NCBI GenBank assembly: GCA_002803225.1
Contig: NXFV01000911.1
Span: forward strand, 117,817 to 181,816
Source of the DNA: Gamarada debralockiae
Taxonomy: Eukaryota > Ascomycota > Leotiomycetes > Helotiales > Hyphodiscaceae
Length of the DNA stretch: 64,000 nucleotides
Direction: 5' to 3'
Below are positions 12,066-21,158 of this stretch, one piece after another; within the stretch, counting starts at the first letter, position 1; every line of letters begins with the position of its first letter. The notes under the pieces were generated by a model that was given only the letters and a program-made list of their open reading frames with translations, had not been told where the DNA came from and ran no database searches. A program made the translations under genes and the position numbers.

Positions 12066-12968
12066 ATGACGCAGCTCATCAATGACAGCCAACTCCAGGC
12101 GCGAGCCTTTCAAACATTATCAATGTACATAAAAGTCTCTCTAGGCGGCGACGAACGACTTTCCAAATTGCTCATTCCTGACTTCCCAGCGGGATGCAGA
12201 AGACTCACTCCAGCAGTGGGCTACCTGTCATCCTTGACAGCCCAGAATGTTCGTGTGGTGATTGACAAGATTGCTAAAGTGGTACCGAACGGCATCGAGA
12301 TAAGCACCGAAGAAGTGATAGAGGCCAATGTATTAGTATGCGCTACTGGGTTCAATGTATCGTTTTGTCCTTGGTTCCCAGTCATTGGCAGAAATGGCGA
12401 TCTGCAGGATCTCTGGACTGAGAACTTGCCAAAAGCATACATATCGTGCGATGTGCCGGACTTCCCGAATTCCTTCACTGAATAAACGTCAGTGACATCT
12501 TCAGCAGACTCTGGCTAATATCTTCCTCCAGAGTTCCTTGGTCCCAACGCTCCAGTGGGCCATGGCAGCGTGCTCACAACAACGGAGCACATGTCCAAAT
12601 ACTTAATAGAAATCATCCACAAATGCCAAACCGAAGGCATAATCTCCACCTCACCCACCTCCTCCGCCATGTCCGCATTTTACGAGCATATCGAAGCTTT
12701 CATGCCGCGAACAGCATGGGCGGGTACCTGTCGTTCGTGGTTCAAAATGGGTCAAGAAACTGGTCCTGTGACTGCATTGCATCCGGGGAGCAGGATACAC
12801 TGGTTTCACATGTTGAAGAAGTTTGGGGGTGAGGATTTTGAGTATACCTATGAGAAGGGGAAGAGATTTAGGTATTTGGGGAATGGATTCAGTACGAAGG
12901 AGTTAGGTGATGGTGATAAGTCCTGGTATCTTGGGAAGTTGACAGCGAAGCTTTGGGATAATCGTTGA
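12066..12968 (+). pseudogene. FAD-dependent (Baeyer-Villiger-type) monooxygenase, 5'-truncated relic
   Basis: The C-terminal half of a flavin monooxygenase is present: LIPDFPAGCRRLTPAVGYL, NVRVVIDKI, VCATGFNVSF and FPVIGRNG in 12066..12485. LGPNAPVGHGSVLTTTEHMSKY and a C-terminal segment ending at 12968 follow. The N-terminal FAD-binding domain (GxGxxG, about 300 residues) is missing; the decayed NmrA-like gene lies head to head there. At the exon junction near 12478 the expected GT donor reads CT and the frame runs into a stop, while the acceptor (CCTCCAG) is intact. Both defects argue for a relic. Such enzymes insert oxygen into ketones in secondary metabolism or degradation. Confidence 0.82.
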
Positions 12969-13639
12969 GACTATTGAGCGACTTTTTACATATTCTCGTT
13001 TGCTTGTTTCTCGATAAAAGCTAAGCCGCTTCGGATCACCATAGCTCTTCAAACCTTCACCGAGGGTTATTAGCCCTCCTCTTGTTCCGACTTCCGAGCG
13101 CGGAAGTTATCATCAGATTATTAAACAGCCACTCGCTGTCTAAACATATACCTAGCACGATCCCAAAATTCAAGGCTTTTGCAAGTCTTGCTCAGGACTG
13201 CGACCATGGGCTAGAAGGTAATCAGCTGCCATGAACATGAGACACCGAGTCTGTTAACGCCAATGGCAAGAAGAAACTTCCTTTGCCTGAGATCTTGTCT
13301 TCCGGAAGTGGCCTCGAATCGAATCTTTCGGGGAGTATTTTTTGTCTCAATGCAAGAGGTGTACTGGTAGACTGGTAGGAGGGCCTCCCGGGGAGATCGT
13401 GGGGTCGAGAAACATTGGAACCGAATGTGTTCGTCTTCGTGAGTTCGATTTGCTCTCGGGCCTGCTCCCAGTTTGTTTATACAGTACACATCAACTGTAA
13501 GAATTCGACTTGCGGGAATTGCATGCTTCTTAGTCCCGAAGTAGAATTCGTTCAGGAGTTGTGCGAACTTCGACGACTTGGAAAGTCTGCCATTTCAATC
13601 GATTTTGGCTGAGATGATTTCACATAGTTACAGTCTACT
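12969..13639. other. Intergenic, no gene recognised
   Basis: 3' flanks of the monooxygenase relic and of the lactonase-like gene; nothing else is supported. Confidence 0.4.
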
Positions 13640-14506
13640 TTAAAGTTTACTTGGTTTATAGACTTCACCCACCTCCTTTCTCCTCTTTCCATCTACATCA
13701 TGCGCCGCCAAAACTACCAGCGGCATCTGCCTCGCCAACTCCTTAATCTTCTTCACACTCTCTACCGCCTTCAACGGATCATCATTAACCCCATCCGTAA
13801 GTTCCTGATCCATCAACTCCTGACTGTACATCGCATCACCAGCCAAAAAATAAGTCGTGCCCTCCGCATACACAATCAGTGACAAATGCCCCGGAACGTG
13901 GCCAGGCGTCTGAACAGCCGCTACCTTCCCATCGCTCGTAATAGGATATGTCTTCTCAAACGGTCCAATAGCCGGTCCCGTCGGCTGCAGAAACTTGGGT
14001 GCAAAGTCTTTCGGCCATTGATTAGGCACTGCGCCCTCCATAGTCGCGTAGAAAGGATGTTTAAACACCTCCCAATGCTCCTCCATCAAATAAACTGGCG
14101 CATCAACGAGATCCGGCAGTCCACCAGTGTGGTCGTAATGCAGATGCGACAACACCACGGCTTTCAAATCCTTCGGCTCAACCCCTCTCTCTCGTAGCTG
14201 CGCACCAATACCTTCCTTTTCTTCGATCTGGATCTCGCTCGTGAGATTGAACGCTGGCATCCAGAATGGAAAATATCCAGGATCATTGCAGCGGGGTGAC
14301 ATTCCGGTGTCGAAGAGAATGTAGCCTTCGGGATGGGAGATGAGGAAGGTGTAGACGGGGAGCCAGTCTGTCCATCTTCGATCTGTTAGGAAGCGCAGGC
14401 GCCGGAGGAGCACTGATCGGTCAGCTGGCTGTTGGAGCATGGTGGGCCGGATCTTGACTCGGCCGGTCTCGATGAAAGAGACGTCTATCTTTGTGTTTGT
14501 TGTCAT
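13640..14506 (-). CDS. Metallo-beta-lactamase-fold hydrolase, N-acyl homoserine lactonase-like
   Basis: One intronless frame of 288 residues. All metal ligands of the fold are present: HLHYDH at residues 121-126, a further His in GHVPGH (about 203-207), Asp in LAGDAM (about 224) and a final His in AAHD (about 271). The opening (FDTGMSP after VYTFLISHPEGYI) and the overall length match the AiiA/AttM-type lactonase group, which opens lactone rings such as those of bacterial quorum-sensing signals; the true substrate cannot be told from sequence. No signal peptide, so it is probably cytosolic. It is intact among decaying neighbours. The lack of introns and similarity to a mainly bacterial family make transfer possible, but base composition does not obviously differ. 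Its upstream region carries repeat A (14627..14777). Confidence 0.88.
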   Translation of the reverse strand: MTTNTKIDVSFIETGRVKIRPTMLQQPADRSVLLRRLRFLTDRRWTDWLPVYTFLISHPEGYILFDTGMSPRCNDPGYFPFWMPAFNLTSEIQIEEKEGIGAQLRERGVEPKDLKAVVLSHLHYDHTGGLPDLVDAPVYLMEEHWEVFKHPFYATMEGAVPNQWPKDFAPKFLQPTGPAIGPFEKTYPITSDGKVAAVQTPGHVPGHLSLIVYAEGTTYFLAGDAMYSQELMDQELTDGVNDDPLKAVESVKKIKELARQMPLVVLAAHDVDGKRRKEVGEVYKPSKL

Positions 14507-14626
14507 GGTGATGAGATGGGAATTGCTTCAAGTTTGTGGCTTTCAGAACATTTTTAGCGATGTCGATGTGTTGAGTTTCTGTGATTATGTGAGATTTGGG
14601 ATTGAGCACAAAACGGGAGGGAACGA

Positions 14627-14777
14627 ACGGAATGGATCAATTGTTGACAAGAAATAAAGTAGAATTTGGGGGATTTTTAACGAGAAGGAATTGAAGCTTT
14701 CAGCTGCAATCAACGATTGGTAATTTTACGAGGTCGGCGTCAGCGTCTGAGCATCGCCCACCCACTACGTTCAGGGG
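14627..14777. repeat. Dispersed repeat A, copy 1
   Basis: About 150 bp (starting near GGATCAATTGTTGACAAG) that recurs in the same orientation at about 17735..17884 with only a few changes. This copy begins about 120 bp upstream of the lactonase-like start. Confidence 0.9.
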
Positions 14778-15161
14778 TGAAACTCCACGCATCGAGCGGT
14801 CGGGCGCTCAGTTCGGCTCTGTCGTGCATTACCGAGTCGGGGCCAGAACGTCTCTCAAAGCTCAGAACGGCGGCGGAGGAGCTGATTTAGGATGATTTTC
14901 TGGGATTCGGAGGTTGGTCGAGCTTGAATGGTTTTGATGTGAATTTTTTATATAAAGAGTAGGCGATTTGGCATTGGGTCTGGGGCACGACGAACTGAGG
15001 CTCAGGAAAGTGGTCGTCACATGTGTGATATGTCCTGCAATTGTGAATCTCAACTTTGTCCTCAGCCGAGCTTGTATAGAGAATAAATTAAGAAAATAAT
15101 TCAAGACATGACATTGTTTTGGAATGAACAAGATATACGTATTCAGAAAGCCAGAAGAAAG

Positions 15162-17511
15162 TCAGAAAGGAGCATCTGTCCTGCGTCTCTTATTGGCGCT
15201 TTCCTCTTCCATCAAAGGCGGCCGTCGATTGTTCTGGGGACTGAAGGCTTCCGGCTGTGCGACTGTCCCCTCGAAGTCAAACGGATGTGGGGCTCTTGGA
15301 GTTATAGGAGGCGGTTGGAAAGCCGTTTCATCAGAAGAGGCGGGCCTCTTCATTTCCTGAAGTGCCATGTCATCCATCTGTTCGGTGGCTCCAGTCGAGC
15401 CAACTGGAGCCGTAGCTGTACGAAGCAGCGGCGGGCGAGGATACGAACCAGCTTCGTGTGGTGAAGGCACAGTGGACCGTCGCACACCCGTATTTTGCTG
15501 TGTTTCCATAGGTCCGTAGCTGTTCCACCCATGCCAATCTGCCGGCGGACCACCGGGGTTGTCGCGAAACTCGATCTCCCGTTGGAGTTCCGGGTCTGCC
15601 TGTAAGGTCTGATAGCATGACTTCAAATTTTTGGCGGCTTCAGCTGCGGTGATCCGCTTCCGAGGGTCTTCTTCTATCATCCTCCGAATAGTGGGTATCA
15701 ATCCGTCTCTAATAATTCGTTTCCTCAAACCTGGTCTCATGTTTTCGAAATTAGACAAGTTTTGTTTGACGCATTTCATCGTCTTGTGATAGATCGCAGT
15801 TTCAGGTTCTCCTGCCTCCTTTGATGTCATTCGCCTCCTAGCCTCAAAATCGTCAATAATGTTCTTGATGTCAGAGTTGAAGAAGACGATTTCGGGTTGG
15901 AAAGCATATCTGGTCATGAAAGCGATTTCCAAGAGCACGCAACCAAGTGCCCATACGTCTCTAGCTCGTCCCACGCCCGTCGACGAATCGCGTTCCGGAG
16001 GGCTATACAAAGCAGTGCCACGATGCCATTCGGTCTTGGACGTTTCTTCGCTGTCTTTGAATCTGGACAAACCGAAATCTGCAAGCTTAAAAGTTCCCTT
16101 TTGAATGAGAACATTTGCGGGCTTGATATCACAATGAATGACGAACTTGCCGTTCCTATCTTCGTGCAGCGCTCTCACAGCATCGACAAGACCAGCAGTC
16201 TCGCGAAACACCGCGTATCTCCAATCTGCCAAACAACCGATAAAGGAGGGGTCAGAAACAGGGTATCCACGTTGTTGCCATTGAATGTCTTTCTCCAGCC
16301 GCAAGAACTCGTACAAGTTGCCCCCACCAGCAAAGGGAAGCACAATATTGAGCGTTTCAAAGTTCGCACATTTAGTCTCGAATGTAGCCAGCATGCCCAG
16401 GAGATGACGATGATTCCACTGGGAGACTTCGACAAGATTATCTTTTTCCCGCAAGAAGTCATCGCGAAGGTAGGCGCGGCTTCTGAGTCTGATGGTGAAT
16501 CTTTTCACAGCAACGATGCACTGGAAACAATCAGTCTAAGCCCAACAGGTACAATTCTCACATTACCCACAGAGGATGTTGAAAATTGTTGACGATCTGG
16601 CCCAAGGCTAAGTTTGATTACGCGACATGTGCCATCTTGGTGAATGGTTGTGTAGTTTCGGAGATATTCGTTGTGCGGATCGACGAATACGTGATGCTCG
16701 TACAGTTGTAATTTTGGGCGGGCAAGAGGCAGCAGAACACACCGTAGAGCTTCCACTCCGCCGGAACCGGTCTTTTCAATGTGGTACAAAGCTGCGGCAG
16801 GGGCAATGTTGCTGATGGAATGGGAAGAATTCATGGCATCGCGCAGTTTGGAGGCTGTGAATCCATCTGGGTTTGTCGAGGCAGCTGTAGTCAACGCGGA
16901 CGTAAAAGTTTTGGTATCAGATCCGTTGATAGCTAAGATACTGAGTAGAGTGCGGTTCCCTTTGTAACCGACTGTATCCAATCGTTTGCCGGTTTCCTTA
17001 AACATTTGAGTGTAATGTTCATGTCGCAGATTTGTCGTATCGAAGACCAATAAGACTTTTGCCACGGTCGGTAGGATTCTTCGGTCGACATAGTCTGACC
17101 ATTGGACGGTGGGCTCGGTCTGTTGATGTGGCTCTAAGAAAAGCTGGCCTTGGTGAACGTATGTGCATCCGGAATAAATGATGACTAGGAAATTCTTCCG
17201 ACTATCATTCTCCTTCACAAAATTCTCGACGACATATGAGAAGCTTCGTTCGCTATCTTCGAGATCTGTGTGATCGAACGTAGCTACAGTTGAGAAGGCG
17301 CCGTACTTGTCGTGAAGAACAGTCTGTAACTCTTCAAGCTGGGAATGGTTAGATTGAGATCAAAGCTGGCTACTAGGCATACCTGTGCATTCTTATTATT
17401 CATGCCATCATCCCAGCTTAAGAACAAACAACACAGCTTCTCATAGGCGGGTGCGAGGTTGTCGGGCCTTTCCTGAGCAACCTTCAGATCTTTCAATGCC
17501 ATGTCCGACAT
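15162..17511 (-). CDS. Caspase-like pseudoprotease fused to a Ser/Thr protein kinase
   Basis: Exons 17383..17511, 16571..17338 and 15162..16520 (two phase-0 introns) give 751 residues. Residues about 23-230 align by eye with fungal peptidase C14 (caspase-like) domains: LCCLFLSWDDGMNN, a partner helix with VVENFVKENDSRKNFLVII, then TVQWSDY. The catalytic His motif GGHG reads YSGCT (98-102) and the Cys motif LLDCC reads LVFDTT (140-145), so both catalytic residues are gone. From about 300 a kinase follows: AVK305, Glu in LREKD (about 324), HCDIKPANVL with Asp430, DFG at 447-449, SPPE in place of APE. All key catalytic residues are present, though no clear Gly-rich loop is visible before AVK. 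The C-terminal 130 residues are Pro-rich and end with a basic cluster (NKRRRTD) that may be a nuclear signal. Soluble, no signal peptide. Confidence 0.85.
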
Positions 17512-17617
17512 TGCTGCTCGTGCGAAAGTCTCACAGGTTGTCGATCATTTGCATCTTCGATCAGCGTTGGAAGAATGATTGAGGCTGATGTGGAAAAGTT
17601 CAAGAAGTGAGGCTTCC

Positions 17618-17735
17618 AGCCTTATCCCAGCTGCGGGCGGCCAAAATAGGAAATGAGGCGCATTCAGCTAAGGCAGTTTCAAGGCGAATTAAAACGATTG
17701 GACAATGATGTTCGAACAAAACCCTGACTAATTAA
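17618..17735. repeat. Dispersed repeat B, copy 1
   Basis: About 115 bp (core GCGGCCAAAATAGGAAATGA to the end of AAACCCTGACTAATTA) that recurs in the same orientation at 23905..24034. This copy lacks a 10-bp stretch present in the other. It lies about 100 bp upstream of the caspase-like/kinase start and abuts repeat A copy 2. Confidence 0.9.
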
Positions 17736-17884
17736 CGGAAAGGATCAATAGTTGACAAGAAATAAAGTAGAATTGGGGGATTTTAACGAGAAGGAATCGA
17801 AGCTTTCAGCTGCAATCAACGATTGGTAATTTTACGAGGTCGGCATCGGCGTCTGAGCATCGCCAACTCACTACGTTCATGGGC
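17735..17884. repeat. Dispersed repeat A, copy 2
   Basis: Near-identical to 14627..14777. The two direct copies bracket the caspase-like/kinase gene. Confidence 0.9.
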
Positions 17885-18180
17885 CTAGCCCGCCCAGGAG
17901 GCTAGAGGTATGGCAAGAAGCATAGGAGCAGGGCTGAGACGAGTATGAGGAGCTAGATGATAATATACCAATGTCAAAACGCTTGCGGACAAGCCATTTT
18001 TAGAAGGGGGAGTGATGTGATAGTTCTAGCGAATATCACCATATCGCCTACTAAATCACCTATACTCAAATCGCCCTGAAGGTTTCGTTGCCTAAGGCTT
18101 TAAGCTCAAGGGATTCCCCTATGCCTGAGTGTCTTGTTTTTCAGGTTTAGGAGGTCTTATAATTGTAAGAACCTTGCTTA

Positions 18181-18466
18181 CCGTAGTAATTGGCACATAA
18201 GAGATTAGTGGTTAGTTAAGAGCCTACTCTGATAAGAGCCTATTCTATTTCGAAAAAAGTTGCAAAAAATCACATAAGAAATGATCTTATTTTACCCGCC
18301 TATAATTCAGAGGGCTTCAGGCTTCAAGGCGATGGAGTTATAGGGTGTTATAGGGTGTTTTACCCGAAATCGCATAAGGCATTATTCCCAGATAAGACCC
18401 TATTCTAACTTCAACAAAAACGCCAAAAACTGCATAAGATATTATCTTATGTGCCAATTACTACGG
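18181..18466. mobile_element. MITE with 21-bp perfect terminal inverted repeats and TA target duplication
   Basis: The left end starts CCGTAGTAATTGGCACATAA and the right end is its exact reverse complement (18446..18466), 21 of 21 bases. Both ends are flanked by TA (18179-18180 and 18467-18468), the signature of Tc1/mariner-type insertion. The 286-bp interior is AT-rich with no coding frame and holds sub-repeats around ATAAG...CCTATTCTA in both halves, so this is a non-autonomous element. Confidence 0.88.
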
Positions 18467-19210
18467 TAGCTAGTCTAATCACGTGCCGTGACATGTCACC
18501 TGATTTCGCCTAGCGACGCGCAGGAGCCTAGTGCACGTCCTGGAGATATATTAGACTTCGTGTACTTACAGAACCTTTTTCCTTCTCTCCTTAGCTTAGT
18601 ATCTTTGTACAATTCTGCGCAGAGCCTTCAATGCGTGAGACTCCATTGTGTAGAGCTGCCACAAGGCTTACCCTCCTTCTTTTCTCTCCTCTCCTTTCCA
18701 TCTTTCTGTAGCTTAGTATTTTACTATATACTGTGATTTTTGAACTCCGCGCTTCAGACCTTTGCATTGATCCCGCCGTCACATTATTCACTTATAATAG
18801 TTCTTACAATTTACTCTAGTAAATACCCTCCTCTATAGCTAGGCAGTACCTGGCTATAGAACTCAATTGATTGTCACAGGCGGCATAAAAGCTTATAGAA
18901 GATTAAACAAATAGATTAAGGGTTTTCCCTAGTGTGTACTAGTTTTCCTTAGCATTAGACCTAGAGGCTTCCCACATGGCTCGTGTGACGGCAGGAGCAA
19001 AGCAATGGTCGAATGCACAAAGATCTAAGCCTTATTTGTCTGTCAAAATACTAAACTAAGGAAGAAAGGAAAAGGCCAAAGGAATGGAGTGGCCGAGCTC
19101 TTGTACCCCTAGCCTAACCTTAGGCGAAACGGCGAAACTGCCAAGCTGTCGCATAGTAAGCCACAATGACGACGACTGCCGTCACAGCTCAGCTGAAATG
19201 ATGTAAGAAC

Positions 19211-19232
19211 GTAATAATAATAATAATAATAA
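19211..19232. repeat. AAT trinucleotide microsatellite
   Basis: About seven copies of AAT/TAA in a row. Confidence 0.9.
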
Positions 19233-19265
19233 TTTTATTAGCTCTCCTACTCCTAGTTTATACCT

Positions 19266-19497
19266 TAGTGGGGCAGGGCAGGGTCACGTGGACGCTAGTA
19301 AATGGGCATCGTAGAAGTGATTTTTCAGATGAACTTGACTTGATTCTTATTCCAGTTCTACAGTTAGTAGAGCCTGTATATATAGGGCTCTGTACAGCTC
19401 GTACATATGTACCTTCCAGCCGAGTCTACAGAGCCTTCTGATGTCGGGTCAGATCGGTACTTTAAGTATACCGATATTTCAGGCAATGTCCTGACAA
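19266..19497 (+). repeat. Dispersed repeat C, copy 1
   Basis: About 230 bp that reappears inverted at 60677..60925 with an estimated 85% identity. Shared blocks include CAGGGTCACGTGGACGCTAG, AGATGAACTTGACTT, ACAGCTCGTACATATGTAC and ACCGATATTTCAGGCAAT. A TATATA motif lies in the middle. No coding capacity; possibly an LTR fragment or MITE. Confidence 0.88.
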
Positions 19498-19550
19498 GTG
19501 TCCTCAACTCACCTGGCCGCCGGATTTTCATAGCTGCCCAATGCCTACTG

Positions 19551-19662
19551 GACAGACTGCGCATGGACAGACTGCGCATGGACAGACTGCGCATGGACAG
19601 ACTGCGCATGAACAGACTGCGCATGGACAGACTGCGCATGAACAGGCTGCGCATGAACAAAC
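19551..19662 (+). repeat. 15-bp minisatellite
   Basis: Seven to eight tandem copies of GACAGACTGCGCATG, the later ones with G-to-A changes at the unit start (AACAGACTGCGCATG). It begins about 55 bp after repeat C copy 1. Because 15 is a multiple of 3 it keeps a frame open, which is why a false repetitive ORF appears here on both strands. Confidence 0.92.
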
Positions 19663-21158
19663 TCCGAAGTGACGTCAAACGGTCCGTGATCTCCGAGCAA
19701 ATTTTTGACTAGATTTAGTCTGATTATAACTAATTAACTTGATTTTTTCGTGCCACACTGAATTTCCCTGAAACCCCGCGCCGACATCATCGTCATGCTT
19801 GGAAGAGGTTATGGGTCTCAGGGAGGTTTTCTGCACAATCTGTGGCTGTCCCCTTCAGGGCGTCGAATACGGCCTCTCCATCCTTCCCGACGAACAGATG
19901 AAGATAATCTCATTCGCTGTTCGGCTTTGAAACTACCCTTCGACTTGGAAATTACTTCTTTAAGCTTTTTGCGAATCTCCACTAGCACGCAATGAAGGTT
20001 AACGAGCGCCTCCAAATTGCCTCTTGGTCTCTATCCAAGCAGAACTATTCCAGTCGATGGGCAATTTCAAAGTCGAACAGCATTTTCAAGGTCGAAAGGC
20101 TCGAGTACCAATATCAGAACTACTACCCCATGAGAATTCATCGCTCGGTTCACTCTTGTCTTTTGCTCCTGTGATCCTTACATCTATCTGCCTCTAAACT
20201 CAAGAAGCTCTAGCCTCAACTATTTCTTAACTGTGAGAATCCCCTTTCCATGAAGTACTAGTAATTCCAACTACCATGTGGCAAAAGCTTATTCTGGGTA
20301 ATACTTTATCTCCCGCTTTTCAGGTCGTTATTATAATCATCACTATTACCAGTAGTAACAGGACTTCTCCCAAGACAGAAGAGGGCAAAGCGGACTAGAT
20401 TTCATTAATCCCATTATTCAAATCACAGTGTTTCCTTCAGCTGTGGGTAGTTAAATCAATCTTCATCTTCCTTCGCTTCCCTCTCCAGAAATTCGTTGCC
20501 TCTAATAAGACTCCGGGACAACCCTGCACTAACTAGCCCTATTTCCTCAAGAACTCAATGCTAATCTCCCAACCTCGAGCATCCCATGACTCCCCGTGCA
20601 TTATCGGCATTATCGGCATCCTCGACTCTCATTATATCACCACACAACTAATATTTTAGTGGGTGACACAGCCAAAACTTTAATATTCATTTAAGGGAGA
20701 GAGAGTATAAATTAAAGACTTTTGACTATAGCCTTCGTACTTCTTACTATATTAGGTCTAGACAGATCTAAGAGGCTTAGACACAAAAGCTTAGATTATT
20801 TGGGCCTGTACAAAAGTAACAAGGCTGCTAAACTTTATCTCTGCTTCAGGACCAACCAGCTTCATCGTGGCCGTCAATCTGTACGCTTAGTCACCGGTTT
20901 GGTTGAAGAAAAGAAGGATTAGGAGCAAGCAAGGCTGCTCAGCTAAGCCCTCACTTGGCCTGAAACAAGCCAAGTCCGTCGTATCATTCGGCCTCTATGC
21001 TCAGGCGTCAAGTTTGATGAAGGATAAATGATGAGGGCAAAGTTGTTCAAGTGAGCCGCCATCGCTAGGCATAAATAGACTGCTACCATCTCTCCTTGAA
21101 GAGGGAGATTCAAGTCCAGCAGAGTGTTTTCGTCCTGTCTTTCCCTAGTGTCCTCAAA

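Larger units (their letters stand above)
17885..21158. other. Repeat-rich, gene-poor gap
   Basis: Contains the MITE, AAT microsatellite, repeat C and minisatellite listed separately. A fragment near 19803..19920 reads FCTICGCPLQGVEYGLSILP in one frame, like a zinc-ribbon/F-box N-terminus, but it is too short to call. No intact gene is seen. Confidence 0.5.

Noticed and set aside
12221..12478. 85-codon frame antisense to the monooxygenase relic
   Set aside because: A shadow of the plus-strand sequence, whose flavin-monooxygenase motifs are clear.
19364..19712. Long repetitive open frames on both strands (RLRMD and MRSLF repeats)
   Set aside because: Both are produced by the 15-bp minisatellite, whose length keeps any frame open. 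No start context, signal or family.
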